DNA of 64,000 nt from Kitasatospora setae KM-6054 (GCF_000269985.1 NC_016109.1:3596001-3660000); one strand, 5' to 3'; shown: positions 41,498 through 50,483, counted from the stretch's first letter. Notes: generated from the sequence alone by a model not told the origin. Translations and numbers: made by a program.

Positions 41498-42549
41498 GGA
41501 TCGGCTACAGCCACTGGGGCTTCCTCGGCTCCGGGATCACCGACACCCCCGACGGCGGGCGAAGCCACCGCCGCACCCTGGTGGACGGCCTGATCGCCGC
41601 CGGACACGAGATCGTCTTCCTCCAGACCAACCGCGATCTCGCCGAGGCCGGCACCGACCTCACCGCCACCTACCGATGGGACGGCGGCCTGCCCGAGATC
41701 GACGCTCTGTTCCTGGAGTGGCGCTGGCCGATCCCCGGCCGCAACACCACCGCCTGCGGCACCGAGGGGCACACCTGCGACCTGCACCGGCAGCAGGAAC
41801 TCCTCGACCACTACACCCACCGGCTCACCGTCCGCACAGTGCTGTGGGACAAGGACCAGCAGCTGCCCGCCGACGATCCGCTGCGGACTGTTCGGCACCT
41901 GCAGGTGTGCGAGCCGGCCCTGTACCCGTCACCCGGGGCGGCCAGCCTGCTCTTCCCTGTCGCCGACGATGTCCTCGACCGGGCCTACCCGGCCGTCCTC
42001 GCGGCCGAGAAGCGCCTGCTGCCACTCGTCTACATCGGCAACCAGTACGACCGCGACACCGCCTTCGAGGAGTTCTTCGCCCCGGCCGCCGCCCAACTGC
42101 CTCACCGGGTGGCCGGGAAGTGGAACAGCACCGCCCGCTGGCCAGAGGTGAACTTCACCGGCCGTATCCCCTTCGACGAGGTCACCCCCACCTACCGCTC
42201 CGCCGTGGCCACCGTGCTCCTCGCCCCGGACCGGTACGCGAGGACCGGCCAGTTCACCCAGCGGCTCTTCGAGGCCGTCCTCGCCGGCTGTCTGCCTCTG
42301 GCCCCGCGCACCCTGCGGGCAGCCGAGACGGTCGTCCCGCGCGAGCTGGTCGTCACGAGCGCGGCCGACGTCGTGGCCACCGTCACCGCGCTCGCCCGGA
42401 TCGCGGGCAGCCAGGCCCACGCCGACCTGATCGCCCGCTGCATCGACCGGCTCGACCCGTTCCGCCTCACCCGCCAGCTCCGCACCCTCACCGCCGCGCT
42501 GGCCGGCACAGCCATCCCGCCCCTGCTGCTCGAAGGAGGCCGCGCATGA
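41494..42549 (+). CDS. Glycosyltransferase-like protein (GT-B, CgeB-like)
   Basis: 351 aa, ATG overlapping the previous stop. Begins MRIGYSHWGFLGSGITDTPD with a Gly-rich N-terminal loop of GT-B enzymes. The C-terminal donor-binding half has FTGRIPFDEVTPTYRSAVAT followed by RTGQFTQRLFEAVLAGCLPL, the pattern (tandem F/Y then E..A.G) of GT4/CgeB-type glycosyltransferases. An inner FLEWRWPIPGRN segment is unassigned. Probably attaches the sugar made by the upstream epimerase; donor and acceptor unknown. Confidence 0.7.
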   Translation: MRIGYSHWGFLGSGITDTPDGGRSHRRTLVDGLIAAGHEIVFLQTNRDLAEAGTDLTATYRWDGGLPEIDALFLEWRWPIPGRNTTACGTEGHTCDLHRQQELLDHYTHRLTVRTVLWDKDQQLPADDPLRTVRHLQVCEPALYPSPGAASLLFPVADDVLDRAYPAVLAAEKRLLPLVYIGNQYDRDTAFEEFFAPAAAQLPHRVAGKWNSTARWPEVNFTGRIPFDEVTPTYRSAVATVLLAPDRYARTGQFTQRLFEAVLAGCLPLAPRTLRAAETVVPRELVVTSAADVVATVTALARIAGSQAHADLIARCIDRLDPFRLTRQLRTLTAALAGTAIPPLLLEGGRA

Positions 42550-42623
42550 CCACGCTGGAGATCTCGCCCGAGTGGCCCGAAGAAGTCCGGGTCCGAGCCA
42601 CCGCACGGCTCGCTAGCCTGTAG
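42546..42623 (+). CDS. Possible 25-aa leader or remnant ORF
   Basis: ATGA overlap with the glycosyltransferase stop begins a 25-codon frame ([20 protein letters not shown], then RLASL). It ends 4 bp before the kinase start. Coupled position suggests translation, but it may be a remnant or only a spacer. Confidence 0.3.
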   Translation: MTTLEISPEWPEEVRVRATARLASL

Positions 42624-42627
42624 CGGC

Positions 42628-43137
42628 ATGGACAGGATCGCCATCATGGGCTGCGGCGGCAGCGGCAAGACCGTCGTCGGACGCCGGCTCGCCGAACTGA
42701 TCAATGCCCCTCTGACCCACCTCGACGGCGTCTACTACGACGCCGACTGGAACCCGCTGCCGCAGGAGAAGTTCGCTGCTCTCCAGGAGGAACTCGTCGC
42801 CCGGCCCCGCTGGGTGATCGACGGGAACTACGCCTCCACCCTCCCGATCCGCCTCAAGCGGGCCGACACCGTCGTCTTCCTCGACATCCCCCCGATCATC
42901 TGTCTGCTCGGCATCCTGCAGCGACGCTGGCGCTACCGCGGCGGACAGCACACCTCCCAGGGCGTCTTCGACCGCATCACCTGGGGCTTCATCCGCTACA
43001 TCCTCGGCTACCGGCGCCAGATGCGGCCCAAGGTCCGCGCGCTGATCGCCGAGCACGCCGGCCACGCCCGCGTCGTCACCCTCACCAGCCGCCGGGCCGC
43101 CCGCCGCTTCGTCGCCGCCGTCCCTCCACAGACATGA
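42628..43137 (+). CDS. P-loop kinase, FlaR/topology-modulation adenylate kinase-like
   Basis: 169 aa. Walker [19 protein letters not shown] at the N-terminus, lid-less adenylate-kinase-like fold with [33 protein letters not shown] and the [19 protein letters not shown] helix. Members are called FlaR or topology-modulation proteins and have poorly defined substrates. Within this cluster a (deoxy)nucleoside monophosphate or nucleoside is a plausible substrate. Starts 4 bp after the 25-aa frame. Confidence 0.78.
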   Translation: MDRIAIMGCGGSGKTVVGRRLAELINAPLTHLDGVYYDADWNPLPQEKFAALQEELVARPRWVIDGNYASTLPIRLKRADTVVFLDIPPIICLLGILQRRWRYRGGQHTSQGVFDRITWGFIRYILGYRRQMRPKVRALIAEHAGHARVVTLTSRRAARRFVAAVPPQT

Positions 43138-43174
43138 CCTGACCCACTTCGCACCGGGAAGGCTCCACCTGTCC

Positions 43175-43975
43175 ATGACCGCCAACCCGTTCCTCGACAC
43201 CGACCGCGTCCGCCACGACCTGTACGCCGACGCGGGCCGCATCGCCCAGCGCACCGGCGCGCTGTCCCGCGCCAAGACCGCCGGTCCCCACCCCGCCACC
43301 GTCATCGCCGACCTCGCCGCCACCGGGCTGCGCGGTACCGTCCTCGACATCGGCTGCGGGCGCGGCACGACCACGCTCGCCCTGGCCGAGCGGCTCGACC
43401 CGCCGAGGCTCATCGCCTTCGACCAGTCCACCGCCCTCCTCGCCGAGGCCCGGAGCCGGCTCACCGGCCGCCTGGGCGTGGAGTTCCTGCGCGGCGACTT
43501 CCATGCCATCGACCTGCCCAACTCCTCCGTGGCCGTCGCGGTGGCCGCGTTCTGCCTCTACCACTCGCCCCGGCCGGCGGCAGTGATCGCCGAGATCGCC
43601 CGCTGCCTGGCGCCCGGCGGGCTGTCGATCACGGTCACCAAGTCGCCCGACAGCTACCGCACGCTGGACGAGGTGATCGCCGCCAGCGGCCTCGACCCCG
43701 AGGCCACCAGCCGGCCGAGCCTGTACGAGACCTTCCACAGCCACAATCAGGCCGAGACCGTCGCCGCCTGCCTCGATGTGCAGCAGGTCGTCCACCACGA
43801 ACACCGCTTCCGCTTCGCCGACGCCGACCACATCGCGGAGTACGCGGCCACCAACCCGAAGTACCAACTCGGTGGTGGCGTCGAGGAGATCGCCCGCCGG
43901 CTTCGGGAGACCGTCGGCAACGGCTCGCTGGAGACCACCTCCACCGTCACCTACGTCGTGGCCACCCGCCGATGA
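43175..43975 (+). CDS. Class I SAM-dependent methyltransferase
   Basis: 266 aa. Motif I VLDIGCGRGTTTLALAERLD, motif II-like FDQSTALLAEA, and SVAVAVAAFCLYHSPRPAAV followed by CLAPGGLSITVTKSPDS define a methyltransferase of the Methyltransf_11/25 type. The C-terminal EIARRLRETVGNGSL segment resembles small-molecule O- or N-methyltransferases. Acceptor unknown. Stop overlaps the next start (ATGA). Confidence 0.88.
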   Translation: MTANPFLDTDRVRHDLYADAGRIAQRTGALSRAKTAGPHPATVIADLAATGLRGTVLDIGCGRGTTTLALAERLDPPRLIAFDQSTALLAEARSRLTGRLGVEFLRGDFHAIDLPNSSVAVAVAAFCLYHSPRPAAVIAEIARCLAPGGLSITVTKSPDSYRTLDEVIAASGLDPEATSRPSLYETFHSHNQAETVAACLDVQQVVHHEHRFRFADADHIAEYAATNPKYQLGGGVEEIARRLRETVGNGSLETTSTVTYVVATRR

Positions 43976-44751
43976 AGACCTTCACCAAGACGTACCTGAG
44001 CGCCCAGGCCCAGCAGCAATCCCTGGCCCACCACCGGTGGATCGCCCGTACAAACCCCGACGTGCGCATCCCCCGGATCGTCCAAGTCCGCCCCACCGAG
44101 ATCGACTTCGAGCACCTCGAAGGACGGCACGGCGGTCCCGACGACCTGGTGGCCCTGGCCAACCTCCTCGGACACCAGCACACATCCGCTCACACCCGCG
44201 AGCTGCACGCAGCCCGCCTCGACACGCCGCACACCCACGACACCATCACCATCACCGGCTTCGCCGACGGCCGCCGCGAACGCCTCCACCGACTCCTGGC
44301 CTCCGGCACCGTGCCGGAGCCGGCCCTGACGCCCGAGGCCGCCGACGACTGGCTGAAGCAGGCCGCGATCATGCCGGCCGCCTTCTACAAGGACTCCAAC
44401 CCGCGCAACTTCCTCATCGCCGACGCCGATGTGGCCGTCATCGACTTCGACTCCCTCACCCTCGCGCCATTCGGCTACGACCTCGCCAAGCTCGTCGTCA
44501 GCACCGCCATGACCACCGGCCCGCTGCCCGAGGACGCCATCCGCCGGGCCGTGGACGCCTACAACCATCACCCCCGCCAGCGCGGCCTGCCCGGATGCTC
44601 CTGGCGCGAGTTCGCCGCGTGGTGCGAGTTCCACCACGTCCTCACCACGCCCTATCTCGGCACCAACGGCTACCGGTTCAGCTGGCACACCACCAGGCCG
44701 TCCTGGACCACCGACGTCCTCCGGTACCTCGACAAGGAGTCCGCACCGTGA
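43972..44751 (+). CDS. APH/choline kinase-like phosphotransferase
   Basis: 259 aa. Truncated-looking aminoglycoside phosphotransferase fold: the catalytic loop AFYKDSNPRNFLIADAD replaces the usual HGDxxxxN (Asp and Asn kept, His not), and the Mg site is in VAVIDFDSLTLAPFGYDLAK. The N-lobe lacks an obvious glycine-rich loop but keeps KTFTKTYLSAQAQ. Family enzymes phosphorylate antibiotics, choline or nucleoside-type substrates, so it could be a tailoring or self-protection kinase. Overlaps the preceding and following genes by 4 bp. Confidence 0.75.
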   Translation: MKTFTKTYLSAQAQQQSLAHHRWIARTNPDVRIPRIVQVRPTEIDFEHLEGRHGGPDDLVALANLLGHQHTSAHTRELHAARLDTPHTHDTITITGFADGRRERLHRLLASGTVPEPALTPEAADDWLKQAAIMPAAFYKDSNPRNFLIADADVAVIDFDSLTLAPFGYDLAKLVVSTAMTTGPLPEDAIRRAVDAYNHHPRQRGLPGCSWREFAAWCEFHHVLTTPYLGTNGYRFSWHTTRPSWTTDVLRYLDKESAP

Positions 44752-45224
44752 CGCACAACAGCGTGATGAACAGCCGGAACTCGGTCTGCGTGATCGTCCA
44801 CGACAAGAGCACCGACACGATCGCCGCCGTGCACTACGCCGCCCGCAACTGGTCCCCGCACCCCGCCTGGACCGTCCCCGGCGGCAAGGCGGAGCCGGGC
44901 GAAGCCCTCGACGAGGCCGCCGCCCGCGAACTCAAGGAGGAGACCGGCCTGCTCGTCGACCCGGCGGACCTCGAACTCGTCCACGTCATCCACGTCGAAC
45001 AGGGCTGGGACCAGGAAGGCCAGTTCGTCCTCTTCGTCTTCGCCACCGACAAGTGGACCGGCGAGCTCACCAACACCGAACCCGACAAGCACCTGACCGC
45101 CCGCTGGGTTCCCGCCGGCCACCTCCCCGAGCCGGCCTTCCCCACCGCCGTCCAGGCGCTCACCGCCTACCGCGCTGGCGGTCCCGCATTCTCGCGCTAC
45201 GGCTGGGAGTCGGCAGCGGCATGA
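44748..45224 (+). CDS. NUDIX hydrolase
   Basis: 158 aa, GTG 44748 overlapping the kinase stop (GTGA), with AAGGAGTCC upstream. Complete Nudix box GKAEPGEALDEAAARELKEE, then TGL. Hydrolyses nucleoside diphosphate-X or (d)NTP substrates. In this setting it may remove pyrophosphate from a modified nucleotide or clean the (d)CTP-like pool. Last gene of the coupled operon, followed by a strong terminator. Confidence 0.9.
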   Translation: MTHNSVMNSRNSVCVIVHDKSTDTIAAVHYAARNWSPHPAWTVPGGKAEPGEALDEAAARELKEETGLLVDPADLELVHVIHVEQGWDQEGQFVLFVFATDKWTGELTNTEPDKHLTARWVPAGHLPEPAFPTAVQALTAYRAGGPAFSRYGWESAAA

Positions 45225-45234
45225 CGGCGTGGTT

Positions 45235-45273
45235 GGGTGGGCTCGTCGAGAATGCTCCTCGACGAGCCCACCC
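45235..45273 (+). terminator. Terminator of the tailoring operon
   Basis: Perfect 16-bp stem GGGTGGGCTCGTCGAG with its complement and a 7-nt loop, 10 bp after the NUDIX stop. Confidence 0.85.
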
Positions 45274-45372
45274 AGCCGTGCCCGCCGAGGAACTGGCCAC
45301 CGAGCAGATCCGCTGTCACTTCATCCGTCGACACCCGGCGACCACCTCGGTCCGCTGGCTACAGTCGTCGCC

Positions 45373-45846
45373 ATGAGCGACTCGCAGCCCCAAGAGGTCG
45401 TAGCCCAGCCCCGCACCGCCGCCGGCGTGCTCTTCTTCGACGAGGACGACCGCGTCCTCCTCGTGAAGCCGACCTACAAGCCTGGCTGGGAGATCCCCGG
45501 CGGCTACCTGCACGCCGGAGAGACCCCGAGCGAGGGCGCGGCCCGGGAGGTCAAGGAGGAGCTCGGCATCACCCCGCCGATCGGCCGCCTGCTCGTCGCC
45601 GACTGGGCGCCCCACCCCACCGAGGGCGACAAGCTCCTCTTCGTCTTCGACGGCGGCGTCCTCCCGGCCCACGAACTCGACCGCATCGCCGTCGATCAGG
45701 TCGAGGTCGGCGGGTACGCCTTCCACACCACCGCCCAGCTCGACGAACTCCTCATCCCACGCCTCGCTCGCCGCGTCGACGCCGCCTGTGCCGCCAGGAC
45801 GCGGTCCGAGACCGTCTATCTGGAGCACGGAGCGACCCGTCCGTAG
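45373..45846 (+). CDS. NUDIX hydrolase (second)
   Basis: 157 aa, ATG 45373. Complete Nudix box (GGYLHAGETPSEGAAREVKE followed by ELGI), preceded by VLLVKPTYKPGWEIP. Only moderately similar to the previous NUDIX protein, so not a recent duplicate. Separated from it by the terminator, so it must have its own promoter (45274-45372). Substrate unknown. Confidence 0.88.
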   Translation: MSDSQPQEVVAQPRTAAGVLFFDEDDRVLLVKPTYKPGWEIPGGYLHAGETPSEGAAREVKEELGITPPIGRLLVADWAPHPTEGDKLLFVFDGGVLPAHELDRIAVDQVEVGGYAFHTTAQLDELLIPRLARRVDAACAARTRSETVYLEHGATRP

Positions 45847-45949
45847 GTCCACGACCTCGCATTAGCCGCTCGAGGCTCCCTGTGTCGCCACCAGCGATCG
45901 CGGCCAGGTGAACGCTGAGCAATCCCGGCACAGCGCGGACGTGGTGCTC

Positions 45950-46774
45950 TCAGTCGTTGTCGGACGGGGCCATCTCCACCAAGGTCCAGACCCTTGGATC
46001 CGGACACGAGGGCCGCACTCGGTTCAGCTCCTCGACCGCTCGGGACGTCACCTTGGTGCGCCCGACGTGAAGGCGGCTGGACCGGCAGGGCTTGCCCGCT
46101 GGCGCTTGGCAGGACGGCAGCGGGCAGGGCACCGAGAGCTCGATCTCCGTCCTCCGCTTCGAGAAGATCTTCCATGTGTGCTCGCGGCACCCGTAGTAGG
46201 CGACAACCTCCGCGCACGGCTCCTCGTCGGCCGATTCCACGAACCCGCACAGTTCGTCCGGGCGAGGGTCATGCAACGCGCATAGCGGGCCGCCCTCGCG
46301 GCGTGGATAGGGGCACCGGGTTGACTGATGACCGCCTGCTTCGGGCGGGGTCATCGTACGACCCCAGACCCGCACCGGGGCCGCCGGCGACACCCACGTC
46401 AAGGTGCCCTTCCCGGTCAGCGGCACGCCCTGGCAGCGCTGCGGATCGGGATCGCGCCCATCGAGGCGAGGCCAGGTGCCATGCTCCTCGCACTTCATCC
46501 CCGGTTCGGCCACCTCGACCATGCAGCCGTCGATCGCCGTTGAGCGCCGCCCCCTGAACTCATAGCCGTATCCACAGCGCGGCCGGAGGAGCTCGCGCAG
46601 TACCTCGGCATACCTGGTAGCTGCCGCAGCATCCGAGGCTGCCAGGAGGCTGCTGGCGCTGGTCAGCAGCCTCGCCGCCTCGGCCGCCATCTGCGCGGGC
46701 ATGTGGACGCGGGAGGGGATGCCCTTGGCGTATAGAACGCCGGGCGGTGCTGGAGCCTTGGCCATAGAGCGCAT
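45950..46774 (-). CDS. Cysteine-rich hypothetical protein with phage-type zinc finger
   Basis: 274 aa with about 14 Cys and several His. CPLPSCQAPAGKPCRSSRLH resembles the CxxC/GxxCR...H zinc finger found in actinophage and actinobacterial proteins, and other pairs (RCGYGYEF, KCEEHG, CREHTW) suggest more metal sites. The N-terminal 60 residues are alanine-rich. GC is slightly lower than the flanking cluster. No function is assigned; convergent with the NUDIX gene and followed by 70 bp to the next minus-strand gene. Confidence 0.55.
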   Translation of the reverse strand: MRSMAKAPAPPGVLYAKGIPSRVHMPAQMAAEAARLLTSASSLLAASDAAAATRYAEVLRELLRPRCGYGYEFRGRRSTAIDGCMVEVAEPGMKCEEHGTWPRLDGRDPDPQRCQGVPLTGKGTLTWVSPAAPVRVWGRTMTPPEAGGHQSTRCPYPRREGGPLCALHDPRPDELCGFVESADEEPCAEVVAYYGCREHTWKIFSKRRTEIELSVPCPLPSCQAPAGKPCRSSRLHVGRTKVTSRAVEELNRVRPSCPDPRVWTLVEMAPSDND

Positions 46775-46844
46775 TCTGGACCTGCCCGTGCCTCAGCTCG
46801 CGCCAGGTTCACTCACATGGGGCAACCTCAGTTGGCGCATGGGG

Positions 46845-48641
46845 TCAGGGCGATTCGGCCCCAGTTCCGGTCACGGCACGGTGCGCCAACTTGAGCAGTT
46901 CCTGGTGTTCCAGATCAAGACTGCTCGGGATGTGCGAGCCCTTCCGCACCTGGAAGAACGCGATCGATCCCCGAGCGGCGCCAACTCCGCCTCCGAGAAG
47001 CCGCAGCATCTCACCGGCAACGTAGTTGAAGCCGTGGATCGCGTTGTCGGCGTACTCGGTGCAGTATGCATTGATACTGGGCGTGCCATCTACGAAGATC
47101 CGATCCACTCCGTACGGATCACCGGCGAGCTCCTTCATCTGATCAACGGTGATGGTTTTGAACTCCATGCTCCCGTCCGCCTCGACCAAGGCGCAGGTGA
47201 TCAGCGGGCTACGGTCAATGTCCGACTCCGGGGCCGCGATGAAATCGATCATGTCGGTCGGCCCGCCGGAATCAGCTGGGGCAACGACGAGATCGTCCGC
47301 AGGCTCAACGAGGGCGTCGTGAAGGTCGACCGGTTCACGAGCGTTGATGCGTTGCTGTACGGAACGCAGAGCATCGTGTACGGCCTGCCTGCCTTCGGAT
47401 CCGCGAAGTATCCGACGTCCGATCGCAAGGATGGCAGGCTCGGCCAGCCAGTGCGGCAGCTCGTACTCGACGACCGGACGATCCTTCGCGTATCCGACAC
47501 CCTTGCCCAAGTTGGTGACTGCGGCAGCCGAGACCATTCCGGGCTTGATCCAGGGTGTGCGAGCCCCCCAGGCCACGGACCGCGAAGCCGCGCTCCAGGC
47601 GACCGCAACCATCTGGCCGACGCTGAAGCCGGACTCGAGGGCGTCCCTCGCAGTGTCGTGCGCTTCGGTGAGACGGTCCTCCGGGATCGGAGCCTCCTGG
47701 TACTTGTGGGCCAGAAGGCCCGACAAGTACCTGACGACCAGATCCGCCTCAAGGTTCAGCACTTCCTCACGGAGGTCACCGAGGGCGGTCTCGTACTCCA
47801 GGATGTAGTCCGCGCTACCGCGGGCCATGTCGCGCGCGTCCGCCCCGATGCCCATCCACGCGGGAAGCCGCCACGGGATCTGGGTCACGTAGACAGCGAC
47901 CGCGCGGTCATCGTCATCGAAGACGATGTCGCCGACCGTCGCGGGGAATGTCGGTACGAGCCAGCGCTTGCTGTGTAGCTCCTTGATCGCCTCGATGTCC
48001 CTGTCGAGCGTCCCGGTGAAGGTGTACTTCGCAGTCCGCAGCGGGCCGAACGACTCCTTCTCGGTCCGGTGCATCATGTTGACGGCGGCCAGCAAGACCA
48101 ACGTCGACCGGACGCCCGGGTTGTCGTCGGCCTCTTTGACTTCCGCCTGTTGCGTGAGCCACTCCGACGCGCTCTTCACCCGCCGCTCGTCGCGCTCCTT
48201 CTCGGCAGCACGAGCGTGCTCGACCTCCCTGGCCCGTGCGATCTTCGCCGCTTCCACGCAGTCCAGGCACCGCTGCCGACCTTGGACAGGAGTCAGCGGG
48301 AAGGTATCGCGCCCCCAGTACCCGGTGGCCGCCATCTCCGATCGCGTGGTCACCGTCAGCGGCGACTGACAGCCGGGGCACATCACCGTCAACAGGGACG
48401 CAACCGCCGCTTCCTTCACGATCCTGGAGGCGTTCGTGCCAATTGCCGACACATTGCGCGCCCAGGTCCCCGGCTCGTCGAACTCCCAGTAGAGCTCACA
48501 GACCTCACGCAGGTCCGCCGCCGTACCTGGGGCGACGTGGACCTCGACCAGAGGTTGATCGGCGGTGGGGTACAACACTCGAGCTGGGGCAGCAGCCTGC
48601 CGCACACCTTCACGATTACGCCGCCGCTGCCGCTTGCCCAT
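46845..48641 (-). CDS. Large hypothetical protein with zinc ribbon
   Basis: 598 aa. ATG 48641 is chosen because AAAGGGGTGGCC lies directly before it; a longer open frame to 48740 lacks a ribosome site. A zinc ribbon is visible (MCPGCQSPLTV and RQRCLDCVEAAK, about residues 85-145), followed by a helical, charged stretch (AREVEHARAAEKERDERRVK). The middle and C-terminal parts match no domain I recognise. Divergent from the 554-aa gene, 148 bp away, next to attR, a position often used for defence cargo. Confidence 0.5.
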   Translation of the reverse strand: MGKRQRRRNREGVRQAAAPARVLYPTADQPLVEVHVAPGTAADLREVCELYWEFDEPGTWARNVSAIGTNASRIVKEAAVASLLTVMCPGCQSPLTVTTRSEMAATGYWGRDTFPLTPVQGRQRCLDCVEAAKIARAREVEHARAAEKERDERRVKSASEWLTQQAEVKEADDNPGVRSTLVLLAAVNMMHRTEKESFGPLRTAKYTFTGTLDRDIEAIKELHSKRWLVPTFPATVGDIVFDDDDRAVAVYVTQIPWRLPAWMGIGADARDMARGSADYILEYETALGDLREEVLNLEADLVVRYLSGLLAHKYQEAPIPEDRLTEAHDTARDALESGFSVGQMVAVAWSAASRSVAWGARTPWIKPGMVSAAAVTNLGKGVGYAKDRPVVEYELPHWLAEPAILAIGRRILRGSEGRQAVHDALRSVQQRINAREPVDLHDALVEPADDLVVAPADSGGPTDMIDFIAAPESDIDRSPLITCALVEADGSMEFKTITVDQMKELAGDPYGVDRIFVDGTPSINAYCTEYADNAIHGFNYVAGEMLRLLGGGVGAARGSIAFFQVRKGSHIPSSLDLEHQELLKLAHRAVTGTGAESP

Positions 48642-48789
48642 GGCCACCCCTTTAGCCCATCCGGGATCGGACTTACCACCGTATCGGCAACCACCGACAG
48701 TGACACAGCTCACCCGGTTCCGCCGGAAGCGCCGGGCCACCCCAGTAGTGCCGTGGAAGGCTGTCGGCGGCCGGTCCTAGACTCGCCAA

Positions 48790-50454
48790 ATGGCGCTTAC
48801 GTACAGCAGCGGCAGCAGCGACGGCCTGCCAGAGGACGCTCGGCCAGAGTCCTATCTGGCTGGGATCGACCCCGTCCCCACCGGGTGGGTCACGGTCCTG
48901 CAGGAGCCCACGGACGGCCAGATCTTCTGGATCGGCAGCTACCTGACGAGCTTCGTCGGCCGCGAGCACGCCCTCTCCAAGACCGACTGGACTGATGGCA
49001 GGGTGGGCCAGACCGACGTCTCTGAGTACGGCAAGGAGGTCGTCTTTCACGACGGCCTGACCGACACCTCCGAGCGGTCCGAGTTCTTCGTCCAGCTGCG
49101 ACGCCACCAACAGCCCGAAGTCGAGCCCACCATCGAGTTCACCTACTCGTTCCTGTGGTACTTCGCCGCCGTGCCGCGCCCCGACGGCAGCTGGTACTAC
49201 CTCGACGGCGCCGGCCGCGACCAGGAGCTCGTCCGCATCCACCGCGGCGACACCGACCTTCGCGTAGAGGTCGCCGCGCTGCCACTGCGACGCTACCTGG
49301 CCATCCGCGAGCGCTTTCTCGTCGTCCAGTACGAGCGGATCACCTACCTCGACTCCGCACCCGCCCCGAGGATCAAAGCGACCGACCGCACGCAGGTCAG
49401 CACCTTCGATTTCCACAGCGGCCTCGAGGGATCACCCGCCTTCGTTCGCCTGTGCGGCAAGCACCTGATCCTGCCGATCGACGCCAAGCCGGCGGACCTC
49501 GCCTACCCGTATGCGACCGCCGAGTCGTACCCCGAGTTCACCATCGGCATCGATCCCGGCACCGGCCAGCCCATCACCTTTACCTGCGATCCGGACCGGC
49601 TCAGCAATCACTTCAACGACCTCGGCACCCCCGACTACCTGACCCGCGTCTACTTCCGACGCGAGGTGCTACGCCGCTACACCTCTGAGCCTTCCCGCTA
49701 CGAGGTGAGCGCCAGTCGGCTGTCGTGTCTGGGTCTGTGGGGTGTCTCGATCGGCCGCAACGACGAGGGCCTGGTGGAGGCGTACCTCGGCGACCTCGGC
49801 CGCGACCTACCGAACGCCGAGCGCACCCACTGGCTCAGCTTCAACGTCGAACCCCGCGGCGGTATCGACCAGGAGCGCCAGCGCCGCGACATCCTGGGCC
49901 AGTGGACCGACGGGACCACCGATCCGCTGCGCCAGTTGGCACACGCCCGCGAGCGGTTCAGTACGGCGCTGTATGCCGTCGTCGGCCAGCCGGTCTACCG
50001 CGCCTGGGACGCCGCCGATCAGATCGCCTTCGCCGGCCTGCACACGCCCACCAGCAGCGAGCAGAGCGAAGCCGACACCCAGATCCTCACCCTCGCCAAG
50101 GGCGTCATCGAATACCTCGACACCAAGGCCCTGCGGCAGCTCCCAGGAGCCGACCCCAAGGCCGCCACCATCAACTGCATCGACGGTTGGGTGAAGCACA
50201 CCAACGGCGACCCCGACATCCTCGTTGACCCACTGCGCTTGCTCCAAGGGCTGCGATCCAACGGCGCGGCCCACGCCCGGACGAAGAACTGGGCCGTCAT
50301 CCTGACCCGGGCTGGCCTCGACAAGCTCAAGCCAGACGAGCAGTTCATCCGGCTGGTGACCAGCACTGCCGACGCCCTCGAAGCCTTGGCTGACCATGCC
50401 GAAGCGCAGACACAGCCAACACCTGGCGAAGAGGAGAACGCTCCGAACCGGTAG
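48790..50454 (+). CDS. Hypothetical protein with a possible HEPN-like C-terminus
   Basis: 554 aa, start ATG 48790. The first about 400 residues are beta-rich and have no recognised domain. The C-terminal part is helical and contains QGLRSNGAAHARTKN, in which Arg489 and His495 form an R-x5-H pattern compatible with HEPN ribonucleases (Rx4-6H). A short helical stretch (DALEALADHAEAQ) follows. The motif is short and may be coincidental. Adjacent to attR, so it is the last cargo gene. Confidence 0.5.
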   Translation: MALTYSSGSSDGLPEDARPESYLAGIDPVPTGWVTVLQEPTDGQIFWIGSYLTSFVGREHALSKTDWTDGRVGQTDVSEYGKEVVFHDGLTDTSERSEFFVQLRRHQQPEVEPTIEFTYSFLWYFAAVPRPDGSWYYLDGAGRDQELVRIHRGDTDLRVEVAALPLRRYLAIRERFLVVQYERITYLDSAPAPRIKATDRTQVSTFDFHSGLEGSPAFVRLCGKHLILPIDAKPADLAYPYATAESYPEFTIGIDPGTGQPITFTCDPDRLSNHFNDLGTPDYLTRVYFRREVLRRYTSEPSRYEVSASRLSCLGLWGVSIGRNDEGLVEAYLGDLGRDLPNAERTHWLSFNVEPRGGIDQERQRRDILGQWTDGTTDPLRQLAHARERFSTALYAVVGQPVYRAWDAADQIAFAGLHTPTSSEQSEADTQILTLAKGVIEYLDTKALRQLPGADPKAATINCIDGWVKHTNGDPDILVDPLRLLQGLRSNGAAHARTKNWAVILTRAGLDKLKPDEQFIRLVTSTADALEALADHAEAQTQPTPGEEENAPNR

Positions 50455-50483
50455 CCCGACCACGCCAGAGGTCAGCGGGCACC

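Noticed and set aside
43972..44751. Simple aminoglycoside-resistance phosphotransferase.
   Set aside because: The HGD catalytic motif is absent, and the gene is embedded in and coupled to the nucleotide-tailoring operon.
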